Positions 29,996 through 39,112 of a DNA stretch of 52,063 nt are shown here, one piece after another; position 1 is the stretch's first letter; each line of letters starts with the position of its first letter. The DNA comes from Rheinheimera nanhaiensis E407-8 (GTDB taxonomy: Bacteria > Pseudomonadota > Gammaproteobacteria > Enterobacterales > Alteromonadaceae): the NCBI RefSeq assembly GCF_000296695.1, contig NZ_BAFK01000025.1, positions 1-52,063 of the forward strand. The letters are read 5' to 3'. The notes beneath the pieces were generated by a model. The model did no database searches, was not told the origin of the DNA, and was given only the letters and a program-made list of their open reading frames with translations. Position numbers and translations under genes: made by a program.

Positions 29996-30040
29996 CCAGG
30001 AGGCAACACAGAACCCGCTTTATCAATTTAACGTTTGCCA

Positions 30041-30886
30041 CTATCTGCCCTGTCTTTTCGCCAAAAACGCCAGTTTCTCTACCAGGGCCACATCCTGCTC
30101 GTTTTTAAGTAAAGCGCCAAACATCGGCATTAAGCCGCCTTTTTGCTGCTTGTCGGTTAATACTTCGGCCGGAATATCTTCGGCCAGCAATAACTTTAAC
30201 CAGTCCAGCAGCTCTGACGTCGACGGTTTTTTCTTTAACCCCGGCAGCTCGCGCAGCTCAAAAAACACTTCCAACGCTGTGCTTAACAGCTGCGGCTGAA
30301 TATGCGGAAAATGCACCGCCACTATTGCCCTTAAGGTGTCGGCATCAGGAAAACGGATATAGTGAAAAAAGCAGCGGCGTAAAAACGCATCTGGCAGCTC
30401 TTTTTCGTTATTGGAGGTAATAATGACGATCGGCCGCTCAGTGGCGCTGACCTGCTCGCCGGTTTCGTGCACATAAAACGCCATCCGGTCCAGCTCGTGC
30501 AGCAAATCATTGGGAAACTCAATATCGGCTTTGTCTATCTCGTCTATCAGCAGCACCGGACGTTTGGCAGCAGTAAACGCCTGCCATAATTTGCCGGGGC
30601 GAATGTAGTTGTTAATATCCTGCACCTTGTCGCTACCGAGCTGACTGTCGCGCAAGCGCGACACCGCATCATATTCATACAAGCCATGCTGCGCCTTGGT
30701 GGTCGATTTAATATGCCACTGAATAAGCTCAGTATCTAAACTCTGCGCCAGCTCTTCGGCCAGCCGGGTTTTACCGGTGCCAGGCTCACCTTTTATCAGC
30801 AGTGGTTTTTCCAGTGTCACGGCAGCGTTCACCGCCAGCGCCAGCTCATCTGACACTATATAATTGTCGGTACTTACAAAGGCCAT
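30041..30886 (-). CDS. MoxR-family AAA+ ATPase
   Basis: A 281-aa ATPase with Walker A GEPGTGKTRLAEEL near residue 37, Walker B VLLIDEIDKAD, sensor-1 segment IVIITSNNEKELPDAFLRRC with the Arg finger, and a C-terminal lid domain. MoxR proteins remodel or activate partner proteins together with VWA-domain cochaperones; here the partner is encoded just downstream. The ATG at 30886 begins MAFVSTDNYIVSDELALAVN. It is divergent from cysK, with 134 bp between them. Confidence 0.92.
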   Translation of the reverse strand: MAFVSTDNYIVSDELALAVNAAVTLEKPLLIKGEPGTGKTRLAEELAQSLDTELIQWHIKSTTKAQHGLYEYDAVSRLRDSQLGSDKVQDINNYIRPGKLWQAFTAAKRPVLLIDEIDKADIEFPNDLLHELDRMAFYVHETGEQVSATERPIVIITSNNEKELPDAFLRRCFFHYIRFPDADTLRAIVAVHFPHIQPQLLSTALEVFFELRELPGLKKKPSTSELLDWLKLLLAEDIPAEVLTDKQQKGGLMPMFGALLKNEQDVALVEKLAFLAKRQGR

Positions 30887-31020
30887 TACTACCCTCTATG
30901 CTTAGTGTTAACGCCGTGCACCCTTGTGGTGAAACGTAATATCATATAGCCAAAAGCTACTTTAACTTTTACGGCGCCAGCGTATTCTTATAACCAATTT
31001 ATCGTAAACGGAGTTTTTTT

Positions 31021-31995
31021 ATGGCAAACGTCTATGCAGACAACTCATTGTCTATCGGCCGCACCCCGCTGGTCAAATTAAACCGGACTATTGAAGGCGG
31101 TGCTAATGTGTACGCCAAAATTGAAGCCCGTAACCCCAGCTTTAGCGTGAAGTGCCGCTTGGGCGCAGCACTGATTTGGGACGCCGAGAAAAAAGGCTTA
31201 CTGACCAAAGATGTTGAGCTGGTTGAGCCAACCTCAGGCAACACCGGTATAGCGCTGGCCTTTGTCGCTGCCAGCCGCGGTTATAAACTCACGCTGACCA
31301 TGCCGGCCACCATGAGCCTGGAGCGGCGCAAGCTGTTAAAAGCCTTAGGGGCCAAGCTGGTGCTGACTGAAGGGCCAAAAGGCATGAAAGGCGCCATTGA
31401 AAAGGCTAAAGAAATTCAGGCGTCAAACCCGTCTAAGTATCTTATTTTAGGCCAGTTTGAAAACCCGGCTAACCCGCAAATTCACTTTGACACTACAGGC
31501 CCGGAAATTTTTAATGACTTAGACGGTAAAGTGGATATTTTCGTTGCCGGTGTCGGCACCGGCGGTACCATTACCGGTGTTAGCCGTTACTTAAAGCTGG
31601 AGAAAAAGCTACCACTGTTAAGCGTTGCAGTTGAGCCGGCCGAGTCACCGGTGATCACCCAAGCCAAAGCCGGTGAAGAGCTAAAGCCTGGCCCGCATAA
31701 AATTCAGGGCATTGGTGCCGGCTTTATTCCGGGCAACCTGGATCTTGAACTGGTAGACAGCGTGGAGCAGGTAACCAGCGACGAAGCCATAGCCGCGGCG
31801 CACCGTTTAATGCGCGAAGAAGGCATTCTGGCCGGTATTTCCTCTGGTGCAGCGTTAGTGGCCGCCCAGCGCCTGGCCGCCAAACCAGAAAACGCCGGCA
31901 AAAACATCGTGGTTATTCTGGCCAGCGCAGCTGAGCGCTACTTAACCAGCCCGCTGTTTGCCGATGTGTTCACCGAGCAAGAGTTACAAGCTTAA
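31021..31995 (+). CDS. cysK: Cysteine synthase A (O-acetylserine sulfhydrylase)
   Basis: A PLP enzyme that makes L-cysteine from O-acetylserine and sulfide in the cytoplasm. The PLP Lys is Lys44 in [11 protein letters not shown], the substrate loop is [11 protein letters not shown], the phosphate-binding loop is [16 protein letters not shown], and SSGAAL lies near the C-terminus. The 324-aa length is normal. The ribosome site is ACGGAG 6 nt before the ATG, and a possible -10 TATAAC lies at 30989-30994. A terminator follows. Having a cysteine maker in the same window as a cysteine desulfurase fusion is probably coincidental. Confidence 0.96.
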   Translation: MANVYADNSLSIGRTPLVKLNRTIEGGANVYAKIEARNPSFSVKCRLGAALIWDAEKKGLLTKDVELVEPTSGNTGIALAFVAASRGYKLTLTMPATMSLERRKLLKALGAKLVLTEGPKGMKGAIEKAKEIQASNPSKYLILGQFENPANPQIHFDTTGPEIFNDLDGKVDIFVAGVGTGGTITGVSRYLKLEKKLPLLSVAVEPAESPVITQAKAGEELKPGPHKIQGIGAGFIPGNLDLELVDSVEQVTSDEAIAAAHRLMREEGILAGISSGAALVAAQRLAAKPENAGKNIVVILASAAERYLTSPLFADVFTEQELQA

Positions 31996-32017
31996 TCAGT
32001 AACTTATAGTTAAAAGT

Positions 32018-32041
32018 GGGCAGCCTTGGCTGCCCTTTTTC
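32018..32041 (+). terminator. Rho-independent terminator of cysK
   Basis: A perfect 8-bp stem GGGCAGCC/GGCTGCCC with a 2-base TT apex (a 4-base loop if the apical C-G pair opens), followed by TTTTTC. It begins 22 bp after the cysK stop. Confidence 0.92.
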
Positions 32042-32140
32042 TTACCACTTTGTTGCTTACTCTAGTTTTAGCGGGCATGCTTTACAGCAGTAAAAAAAAA
32101 CGCCACACTGAACCGGTATTTTCAACCGGAACATTATATT

Positions 32141-32584
32141 ATGACGTTACGCTGGCTGTTGCCGTTAATGCTGTTGTTAACTGCCTGTACCGACGAAGCC
32201 CCTAAAGTGAATGCGCAGTGGGGTACACCGGAATATATCGCTACGCAGTTTTTCCACGCCCTTTATAACGAAAAAGATCTGGAGCAGGCTAAAGCCCTCA
32301 GCACCCCTGAATATGCGGCGCTGATGGACTCGTACGGTACAGTGCGCCAGGTTGGCCGTACCTTAATGAATATGTCGTTTGATACGGTCGAGATCAGAGT
32401 CAACCGCAGTGGCGGTAATTTACGCGAGCAGTATGAAGATGCAGCCGCCATCGATATTCTGCTTACCGGGCCGCATGGTGGTAAGCAGGTTGATGAGCTG
32501 CGCACCGTTGAGCTGGTGCGCTCTGGTAACCGCTGGGTAGTCAAAACCGTACAGGTGGATAAATTTAGCAGCAGCGCGCGCTAA
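32141..32584 (+). CDS. Predicted lipoprotein, NTF2/DUF4878-like
   Basis: A 147-aa protein with a lipoprotein signal (MTLRWLLPLMLLLTAC; lipobox LTAC with Cys16, then TDEA). The +2 residue is Thr, not Asp, so outer-membrane sorting by LolCDE is expected. The mature domain (about 30-140) has the pattern of NTF2-like DUF4878 proteins: ATQFFHALYNEKDLEQAKALST at the front and NRWVVKTVQVD at the end. Function unknown. Its 3' end overlaps the opposite-strand enoyl-CoA hydratase gene by 4 nt. Confidence 0.75.
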   Translation: MTLRWLLPLMLLLTACTDEAPKVNAQWGTPEYIATQFFHALYNEKDLEQAKALSTPEYAALMDSYGTVRQVGRTLMNMSFDTVEIRVNRSGGNLREQYEDAAAIDILLTGPHGGKQVDELRTVELVRSGNRWVVKTVQVDKFSSSAR

Positions 32585-33333
32585 CGCTGAAAAAACGCCG
32601 CAATACGGGCCTGAGACTCGCTGCTGTGCAATAAGCGCTGAAACTGCACCAGCTCAGCCGCGATGGTCTCCTTGGTATGTGCCAGCTGTGACCGCTTTAG
32701 CAAGGCTTTACTGCATTGCACCGCATCAGCAGGTAACGCAGCGAGCTGCTGCGCTTTTTGCTGTGCCAGCGCCATTAGCTCAGCCGGGCTTACCACCTGA
32801 TTTACCATGCCCATCGACAGCGCGGCAGCAGCGTCAAAAGCCTCACCCAATAACAGATACTGTGCTGCACGCTGATAGCCGGCAACATTGGGCAGCAGCA
32901 CACTGGACGCCGCTTCCGGACACAGCCCAAGCTGGGTAAACGGCAGCTGAAAACGGGCATTGTCTGCCGCGTACACCAAATCGCAGTGCAGCAGCGCCGT
33001 GGTGCCAATGCCGATAGCCAAGCCTGCCACGGCAGCCACTAAGGGCTTAGTAAATTGGGCCAGCTCATATAAAAACTGTACTGTGGGGTGCTGCGCATTC
33101 AGCTCGCCGGCGCCGAGAAAGTCCTGTAAATCATTACCAGCGCTAAAACAGCTGTCTGTGCCGATTAGCAGCACTACCCTGACCTTGTCATCCTGCTGCG
33201 CTTGCTGTAATGCCAGCGTTAGCCCGCGGTACATTTGCTGGCTTAACGCATTCTTTTTTTCCGGCCGGTTAATGCTGATTTGCATCACGCCCTGGGTAAT
33301 GTCTGTCGATATGTGCGATGTCATGTTAATCAC
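32581..33333 (-). CDS. Enoyl-CoA hydratase/isomerase family protein
   Basis: A 250-aa crotonase-fold protein. It has the N-terminal NRPEKKNALSQQMY, the oxyanion-hole segments SAGNDLQDF and GLAIGIGTTALLHCDLVYA, and the Glu in CPEAASSVLLP, in the place of the second acid of hydratases. The first catalytic Glu found in classical hydratases is not obvious (IGIGTTALL), so an isomerase or another acyl-CoA reaction is more likely. The start is GTG at 33333 with AGGA 7 nt upstream. It is 11 bp after the gamma-glutamyltransferase stop on the same strand, so probably cotranscribed. Confidence 0.85.
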   Translation of the reverse strand: MINMTSHISTDITQGVMQISINRPEKKNALSQQMYRGLTLALQQAQQDDKVRVVLLIGTDSCFSAGNDLQDFLGAGELNAQHPTVQFLYELAQFTKPLVAAVAGLAIGIGTTALLHCDLVYAADNARFQLPFTQLGLCPEAASSVLLPNVAGYQRAAQYLLLGEAFDAAAALSMGMVNQVVSPAELMALAQQKAQQLAALPADAVQCSKALLKRSQLAHTKETIAAELVQFQRLLHSSESQARIAAFFQR

Positions 33334-33344
33334 GTTAATTCCTG

Positions 33345-35093
33345 TTATTGGCCGGCAACGCTGCCTTCGCGGCGCGGATCAGCCGCGCCCTGCAAGCCAG
33401 AGGGCGTTAGCATAATGGCATGCAGGCCGCTATTCAAATCCTGCAGCTGCACCTGATAGCCCATATCTTCCAATATCGCCTGCTGCTTGGCCAGGGCAGT
33501 GCCTTTTTCCAGCGCCAGGTAATCGTTACGGTGGGTTAGCCGCGGCAAGTTCAGCGCCTGTTGCACGTCTAACCGCCAATCCAGCACGGCCACGATGCTT
33601 TGCGCCACATAGTTAATAATGCGGCTGCCGCCGGGTGAACCTATTACCAGCAGCAGTTTGTCGTCTTTATCAAACACCATCATCGGCGCCATGGAAGAGC
33701 GCGGCCTTTTGCCGCCTTCAACCCGGTTAGCCACCAAATGGCCATCCTGCGCCGGGCTTAGGCTAAAGTCGGTCAGTTGGTTATTCAAAATAAAGCCGCC
33801 GACCATCAGGCCAGAGCCAAACACATTCTCTATGCTGGTGGTCATGCTCACCGCATTGCCTTCGCTATCGACAATAGAAAAATGGCTGGTGTTACTCAAC
33901 TCGGGCGAAATAGCGCTTTGCAGCGGCGGTGCGCCTTCAGGCAAGCCGGCCTCTGCGATTGTAATATCTTTGCTGGCGTCAATTAAGGCCGCACGGCTGG
34001 CTAAATAGTCACTGGCCAGCATACCCTCAACCGGTACCGGCACAAAGGCGGGATCGGCCAGGTAACGCTCACGATCGGCAAACGCCAGTTTGGCGGCTTG
34101 CGCCAGTAAATGCGTGGCCTGAACACTGTCCGGCGCCACTTTGCTTAAGTCAAACCGGGCCAAAATACCGAGGATTTGCAGCACTGCCACCCCACCGGAG
34201 CTGGGCGGTGCCATGCCACATACTTTATACAGCCGGTAGGGTATACACAAAGGCTCACGTTCTATTGCCTTATAGCCGGCTAAATCGTCCACGCTGAGTT
34301 TACCCGGGTTTACCGGCGCCGTTTGCACCCGCTCGCTAATGGCTTTTGCCAACTCGCCCTGATAAAACGCTGCCGGGCCCTGGGCGGCAATGGCTTTAAG
34401 GGTGGCCGCATAGGCCGGATTTTTCAGCAGGCTGCCCTCTGCTATGGGCTTGCCCTGTGGGAAAAAATACTGTTTGCTGTCATAAAACGCTGAAATGCCT
34501 TTATTCCAGCCCATCGCTAATTGGCGCGCGGTACGGCTGGAGACAGTAAAGCCCTGCTCGGCCGCGGTAATGGTGTCGGTAAACAGGTCGGCCCAGGGCA
34601 ACTTGCCGTGCTGCTGATGGGCATCGTACAACATAGCAATTACGCCCGGCACCCCCACCGACTTACCGCCAACATAAGCATCACGCCAGGACAGGGTTGC
34701 ACCATCAAGCTGAAATAACTCAGGGGTGGCCGCTTGGGGCGCCGTTTCGCGGCCATCAAAACTAGTAAGCTTTTGCTGTTTTGCCTGCCAGTGCAGCATA
34801 AAAGCCCCACCTCCGATACCCGAGCTTTGCGGCTCGACCAGGCCTAACATCAGCTGCACGGCGATAGCCGCATCCACTGCACTGCCACCTTTAGCCAGCA
34901 CAGCCCGGCCAGCGTCAGTGGCCATCGGGTGTGCTGCCGACACCATATAGTGTTTTGCACTAACCAGTTGCTGCTGATACCTGCCGGTAGCCGCTTCCGG
35001 CTCACGGGTTTCCTGCTGCGCGAGCAGCGGAAAAATAAACAGACTACTGATAACAGCAGTGACCGACCAACGACGTAACGTTACTACAGACAT
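33345..35093 (-). CDS. ggt: Gamma-glutamyltransferase
   Basis: A periplasmic enzyme that cleaves gamma-glutamyl bonds, for example in glutathione. It is made as a precursor that self-cleaves before a catalytic Thr, here in SNTSHFSIVDSEGNAVSMTTSIENV cut into NTSHFS and the following substrate loop. The N-terminus has a signal peptide (SVTAVISSLFIFPLLAQQ). Other blocks are GIGGGAFMLHW, PPSSGG and RPRSSMAPMMV. I prefer the ATG at 35093 to the TTG 6 codons upstream. The length is 582 aa, in the family range. Confidence 0.9.
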   Translation of the reverse strand: MSVVTLRRWSVTAVISSLFIFPLLAQQETREPEAATGRYQQQLVSAKHYMVSAAHPMATDAGRAVLAKGGSAVDAAIAVQLMLGLVEPQSSGIGGGAFMLHWQAKQQKLTSFDGRETAPQAATPELFQLDGATLSWRDAYVGGKSVGVPGVIAMLYDAHQQHGKLPWADLFTDTITAAEQGFTVSSRTARQLAMGWNKGISAFYDSKQYFFPQGKPIAEGSLLKNPAYAATLKAIAAQGPAAFYQGELAKAISERVQTAPVNPGKLSVDDLAGYKAIEREPLCIPYRLYKVCGMAPPSSGGVAVLQILGILARFDLSKVAPDSVQATHLLAQAAKLAFADRERYLADPAFVPVPVEGMLASDYLASRAALIDASKDITIAEAGLPEGAPPLQSAISPELSNTSHFSIVDSEGNAVSMTTSIENVFGSGLMVGGFILNNQLTDFSLSPAQDGHLVANRVEGGKRPRSSMAPMMVFDKDDKLLLVIGSPGGSRIINYVAQSIVAVLDWRLDVQQALNLPRLTHRNDYLALEKGTALAKQQAILEDMGYQVQLQDLNSGLHAIMLTPSGLQGAADPRREGSVAGQ

Positions 35094-35289
35094 GCGATTT
35101 TGTTCCGACAACAGCAGATAGCTACACCCTACCCAGTTAAGCGGGCAAATTCAATATTTGCCGCCGCGGCTAACCGCCGGCCAGTAACCTTCTGCCGACC
35201 CGTCTCTTTTGCAACACCGCTATCTCAGCACTAATTATGCTTGACGTTAAGCCGAAGATGGCATTTTATAGCCGCAATTTTGCCTTAAA

Positions 35290-35877
35290 TTGGACATCAC
35301 AGTGCCGTTTTCTTTAGCGCCTAACACCAAAGTTTATGCTGCTTTAGCTATATGTATGCTATTGCTGGTGCTTGTACCAGACAACTGGCAGCTGGCGTTA
35401 CAGTACCAGCGTAGCGCCCTTGAGCAGGGCCAGCTGTGGCGCACCATCAGCGGCCACCTGCTGCATGCCAACCACTGGCATTTACTGCTCAATCTGGCCG
35501 GTTTACTGCTGGTACTGCTGCTGCATGGCCGTTACTTCTCAGTGCGCCAGTTGCTGCTGCAGTGGTTAGTGTATGCGCTGGCTATCAGCGCCCTGCTGTA
35601 TCTTTTTTCTACCAACATTCACAGTTATGTCGGCCTGTCCGGCGTGCTGCACGCCATGTTAACGCTGGGTGCAATAAAAGATGTGCAACAGCGCGATCAC
35701 AGCGGCTATCTGTTGCTGGCCGGCCTTATCGCCAAAGTGGCTTATGAGCAGTGGCAAGGCACGGATGCCGAACTTACCCGTCTGATCGACGCCGATGTGG
35801 CAATAGATGCGCATTTATATGGCGTAATAACGGGTTTGTTACTGGCACTGGTGCTTAAAGCAGGCAAACGCTTATAG
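35290..35877 (+). CDS. rrtA: Rhombosortase (rhomboid-family GlyGly-CTERM protease)
   Basis: A small rhomboid intramembrane serine protease of about 195 aa with six membrane segments. Motifs are [19 protein letters not shown] (family His and Asn) and [10 protein letters not shown] (nucleophile Ser), with a second catalytic His near AIDAHLYG. Rhombosortases process proteins with a C-terminal GlyGly-CTERM sorting tail. No such substrate is visible in this window. The start is uncertain: TTG at 35290 or GTG at 35302, neither with a clear ribosome site. The 3' end overlaps the converging lctP by 6 nt. Confidence 0.8.
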   Translation: MDITVPFSLAPNTKVYAALAICMLLLVLVPDNWQLALQYQRSALEQGQLWRTISGHLLHANHWHLLLNLAGLLLVLLLHGRYFSVRQLLLQWLVYALAISALLYLFSTNIHSYVGLSGVLHAMLTLGAIKDVQQRDHSGYLLLAGLIAKVAYEQWQGTDAELTRLIDADVAIDAHLYGVITGLLLALVLKAGKRL

Positions 35878-37449
35878 CCACAGCACAACCACCAGGCTGG
35901 CAGCAACGCAGTAATACAGCGCGGGTAACAAGGTATAGCGGATTATATCGCCTTCCCGCCCCTGTAAGCCGACCACACTGGCCGCTGCCACCACATTAAC
36001 CACACAGATCATATTGCCGGCATTAGCCCCTAACATCTGTAGCGCCAACACCCACTGTGGCGCTAAGCCAGCTTGCCCGGCCACCGCCTGCTGAAAGCCG
36101 GCAAACATCAGATTGGAAAACGTCGCCGAGCCGGCAATAAAAGAGCCCAGCGCACCCACCAGAGGGGCAACCCAAAGCCAGACGTCGGCCAGGCCGGCAG
36201 CGGCCAGTTGTGCCAGCGCCAGTGGCATGGCCGCCAGACCGGCGTCATTCACGCCAGAGTGCAGAAAAATACGCACCATAGGCACGGCGGCGGCTAAGGC
36301 AATCAGTGATGGCAGCAGCATACGGCCACTTAGTACCACAGCCTGATACAGATTGCTGCGGTTACCGCCCTGCAGCAGCAGGGCAAATAGCGCCGTTACG
36401 ATAAATAAACTGCCGGGTAAATATAGCGGCTGCACCCGGGTACTAATGTCAGAGCCCCAGATCCCCTGCCACTGCAGGTTAATGCTTTGCAGCAGCGCCT
36501 GAAATGGCAGTTCAGGCACCCGGCTTAACACCAGCAACAAGGCTACCAACACATAAGGCAGCCAGGCCCGCACTATGCCAAAAGGCGCTGGTTTATCCGC
36601 TACAAGGGTAGCCGCTTGCGCTTCAAACGGCGCCGGTATCAGCACGCCGTTACGGGCCAGGCTGCACATTAACGCCAGCCCGGTTAACGCCCCTATTACC
36701 GAGGGAAACTCGGGCCCCAGTAACCAGGCCACTGCATAGGCTGGCAGCGTAAAGGCTAAGCCACTTATCAGTGCAAAGGGCGCCATGGCAAAGCCAGCGC
36801 GCCAGCTGGGTTTGCTGCTAAAAAAGCGGCAATACAGTAGGGTCATAATAAGCGGCAAGGCCGAGGCGACAATAATATCAATGCTAATCGCGGTTAAGGC
36901 TATCTGTTGCAGCTGTGCCGGCGTACTGCCGGGTAAGCCTTGCGCCAAACCAACCAGTACTGGTGTGCCGACCGCACCAAAAGACACGGCACAGGAATCT
37001 GCCACCAACGCCAGTACCACCGCCGCCAGCGGCGTAAACCCCAACGCAACCAGCAGCGGCGCGGCAATCGCCGCCGGCGTGCCAAAACCTGCTGCCCCTT
37101 CCAGAAAGCTGCCAAACAACCAGGCGATAATAATCAGCTGCACCCGCTTATCCGGGCTTATCTGGCTAAAACCCTGCGTAATTACCGCCATAGCGCCGGT
37201 AAGTTGCAGCACTTTTAACAGCAAAATAGCACCAAAGATAATCCAGACGATGGTCAGGGCAATCACCAGCCCCTCCGTCATGGCAGCCAGCAACTGTAGC
37301 AGTGGCATGTGCCAGACAAAAAACGCCAGTAGCGCCGAACACAGCAAGCTCAGTGGCATCGCTTGTCTGGCGGGTAGCCGCAGCAGCACCAACAGCAAAA
37401 ACACACTAAGCAGTGGCATTAATGCCGTCAGTAGCTGCAACCCTGTCAT
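35872..37449 (-). CDS. L-lactate permease (LctP/LldP family)
   Basis: A 525-aa polytopic transporter with about 12-14 membrane helices, of the lactate/proton symporter family. Signatures are [44 protein letters not shown] and [19 protein letters not shown]. The length is a little shorter than E. coli LldP (about 550). No lactate dehydrogenase or regulator gene flanks it, so the substrate (lactate, glycolate) is a family-level inference. It follows the minus-strand pseudouridine synthase gene by 26 bp and may be read from the same promoter. Confidence 0.88.
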   Translation of the reverse strand: MTGLQLLTALMPLLSVFLLLVLLRLPARQAMPLSLLCSALLAFFVWHMPLLQLLAAMTEGLVIALTIVWIIFGAILLLKVLQLTGAMAVITQGFSQISPDKRVQLIIIAWLFGSFLEGAAGFGTPAAIAAPLLVALGFTPLAAVVLALVADSCAVSFGAVGTPVLVGLAQGLPGSTPAQLQQIALTAISIDIIVASALPLIMTLLYCRFFSSKPSWRAGFAMAPFALISGLAFTLPAYAVAWLLGPEFPSVIGALTGLALMCSLARNGVLIPAPFEAQAATLVADKPAPFGIVRAWLPYVLVALLLVLSRVPELPFQALLQSINLQWQGIWGSDISTRVQPLYLPGSLFIVTALFALLLQGGNRSNLYQAVVLSGRMLLPSLIALAAAVPMVRIFLHSGVNDAGLAAMPLALAQLAAAGLADVWLWVAPLVGALGSFIAGSATFSNLMFAGFQQAVAGQAGLAPQWVLALQMLGANAGNMICVVNVVAAASVVGLQGREGDIIRYTLLPALYYCVAASLVVVLWL

Positions 37450-37475
37450 GCTTAACTCCCTGTGCTATCGCAGGC

Positions 37476-38150
37476 TTAAAAATCCGCCTCAGCGGTAAAA
37501 CTGAGCATGGCACCGCTTAGTGGGTGCACAAAGCGGATATTGGCAGCATGCAGTAGTAAGCGCGGGCTGTTGCCGGCAATATCGGCGGTGGCGTATAAGC
37601 TATCACCCACTATGGCGTGGCCCAGCGCCTGCATATGTAACCTTAGCTGATGTGAGCGCCCTGTCACCGGCTCTAACTGCACCCGGCTTTGCTGTGTCGC
37701 GCTGTCATACTGCAACACCTTATAACGCGTCAGCGCCGGCTTACCCGTTTGCCGGCACACTTTGTATAGCGGCCGGTTTTGCTGATCTGCCGCCAGCGGC
37801 AAATTGATTTCACCCTCTGCTGGCGTTAACTCACCATCGACCACCGCGATATAGTGTTTGTGCACCGTGCGCGCCTGAAACTGCTTGCTGATATCCGATA
37901 ACACCCTTTTGGTCAGCGGTAACACGACCAAACCTGAGGTGTCGTAATCCAGCCGGTGCACTACCTGGGCGCCTGGAAATTCACGTTGTACCCGGGCTAT
38001 CAGGCAATCCTGATTTTGCGGGTGGCGCCCCGGTACCGTTAACAGCCTGGCCGGTTTATTCACTACCAACAATACATCATCGGCATACACTAGCTGGTAT
38101 GGCTCAGTGGTGGCCGGTAATACCGTCAGGTCGCTCAGGTTTGCTGTCAT
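37476..38150 (-). CDS. RluA-family pseudouridine synthase (paralogue)
   Basis: A 224-aa RNA pseudouridine synthase. The catalytic Asp is in HRLDYDTSGLVVL, preceded by VNKPARLLTVPGR and followed by PVTGRSHQLRLHM. I chose the ATG at 38150, which has GGAG 8 nt upstream; the open frame also has a TTG 13 codons earlier. It lacks an S4 domain, as in RluA proper. It is arranged head to head with another RluA-type gene whose catalytic segments are close in sequence. The exact target base is not readable from sequence. Confidence 0.9.
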   Translation of the reverse strand: MTANLSDLTVLPATTEPYQLVYADDVLLVVNKPARLLTVPGRHPQNQDCLIARVQREFPGAQVVHRLDYDTSGLVVLPLTKRVLSDISKQFQARTVHKHYIAVVDGELTPAEGEINLPLAADQQNRPLYKVCRQTGKPALTRYKVLQYDSATQQSRVQLEPVTGRSHQLRLHMQALGHAIVGDSLYATADIAGNSPRLLLHAANIRFVHPLSGAMLSFTAEADF

Positions 38151-38251
38151 GCTGCACTCCGCTGTTAAATCGGCGTTATTATGCCGCAAAAGCGCTTCGT
38201 CCGCGGCATAAATTCAGCTAAGCTAAGCGCATTTTCACGCCGGGCCCCTGT

Positions 38252-38941
38252 ATGACCTCTGAGTTTAGCTATCATCCGCCAACCGAGCCCTGGCTCGACA
38301 TTCTGTATCAGGACAAAGATCTTATTGTGCTGAATAAACCCAGCGGTTTACTGACCAACCCCGGGCGCGGCGCGCATTTAGCCGACAGCCTGTTAAGCCG
38401 GGTACAGCAGCAGTTCCCGCTGGCGCAGCTGGTACACCGGCTGGATCTGGCCACCTCTGGCGTGGTGGTGATGGCACTTAGGCGTAAAGCCGAAGCAGCG
38501 TTAAAACAACAATTTGCCGACCGCCTGGTGAAAAAACGCTACTTAGCGCTGGTGTGGGGTCAAGTGACGCCCACAGAGGGCGTGATTGAGCTGCCGCTGA
38601 TGGCCGACAGTGCTAACCCACCACGGCAAAAGGTGTGTTTTGTAGAGGGCAAACCGGCCATTACCCACTACCGGGTACTGCAACAACTTGCAGACCGCGC
38701 CCTGGTAGAGCTTAAGCCCGTTACCGGCCGCTCGCATCAGCTGCGCATGCATATGCTGCATTTGGGCCACCCGATTTTAGGCGATGCCTTTTATGCCCAC
38801 GCTGAGGCGCTTAACGCTGCGCCCAGGCTGATGCTGCATGCCGCCTCATTGCAGGTATTGCAGCCTTATCATGGCACGCCGCTGACGTTTATTGCCGATA
38901 CCGATTTTGTTACTGCCGCCGGCCAGTTAACCCAGCCATAA
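38252..38941 (+). CDS. rluA: Dual-specificity RNA pseudouridine synthase RluA
   Basis: A 229-aa enzyme. E. coli RluA modifies 23S rRNA position 746 and tRNA position 32. The N-terminus (PPTEPWLDILYQDKDLIVLNK) closely parallels E. coli RluA, and the catalytic Asp is in HRLDLATSGVVVMAL. Later blocks are QKVCFVEGKPAITHY and KPVTGRSHQLRMHMLHLGHP. No S4 domain is present. It is divergent from the paralogue at 37476-38150, with about 100 bp between them. Confidence 0.93.
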   Translation: MTSEFSYHPPTEPWLDILYQDKDLIVLNKPSGLLTNPGRGAHLADSLLSRVQQQFPLAQLVHRLDLATSGVVVMALRRKAEAALKQQFADRLVKKRYLALVWGQVTPTEGVIELPLMADSANPPRQKVCFVEGKPAITHYRVLQQLADRALVELKPVTGRSHQLRMHMLHLGHPILGDAFYAHAEALNAAPRLMLHAASLQVLQPYHGTPLTFIADTDFVTAAGQLTQP

Positions 38942-38963
38942 AAAAACGCCTCGGCTGAGGCGT
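38940..38963 (-). terminator. Rho-independent terminator serving minus-strand transcription
   Basis: ACGCCTC-GGCT-GAGGCGT with an A run on its left, read as a T run on the minus strand. It terminates transcription coming from the S9 peptidase gene; the plus side lacks a T run, so rluA is not clearly served by it. Confidence 0.8.
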
Positions 38964-39007
38964 GTTAACTGTACTGCCAAGACCAGATAAAGCTGGTCAA
39001 CAAGGCC

Positions 39008-39100
39008 GGAAACCTGAGCTGGTCGACGCAGAGTGTCTGAGCCCTGCCGCAGGCAAAAGGGCGAGTTGCTGCGGCGAGCCAGAGCAGGTATTGCGGCCGA
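39008..39100. repeat. Dispersed intergenic repeat, copy B
   Basis: Second copy of the ~92-bp element (see 29904-29995), in the same orientation. As in copy A it lies a short distance downstream of a minus-strand gene stop, here the S9 peptidase. The hairpin arm is different (CCGCAG/CTGCGG with a longer loop) but the ability to pair is kept, suggesting selection on structure. Confidence 0.75.
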
Positions 39101-39112
39101 CACTTTCCATCA

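Noticed and set aside
29985..30299. Plus-strand reading frame overlapping the MoxR gene
   Set aside because: It is a shadow of the MoxR gene on the other strand; codon pattern follows MoxR.
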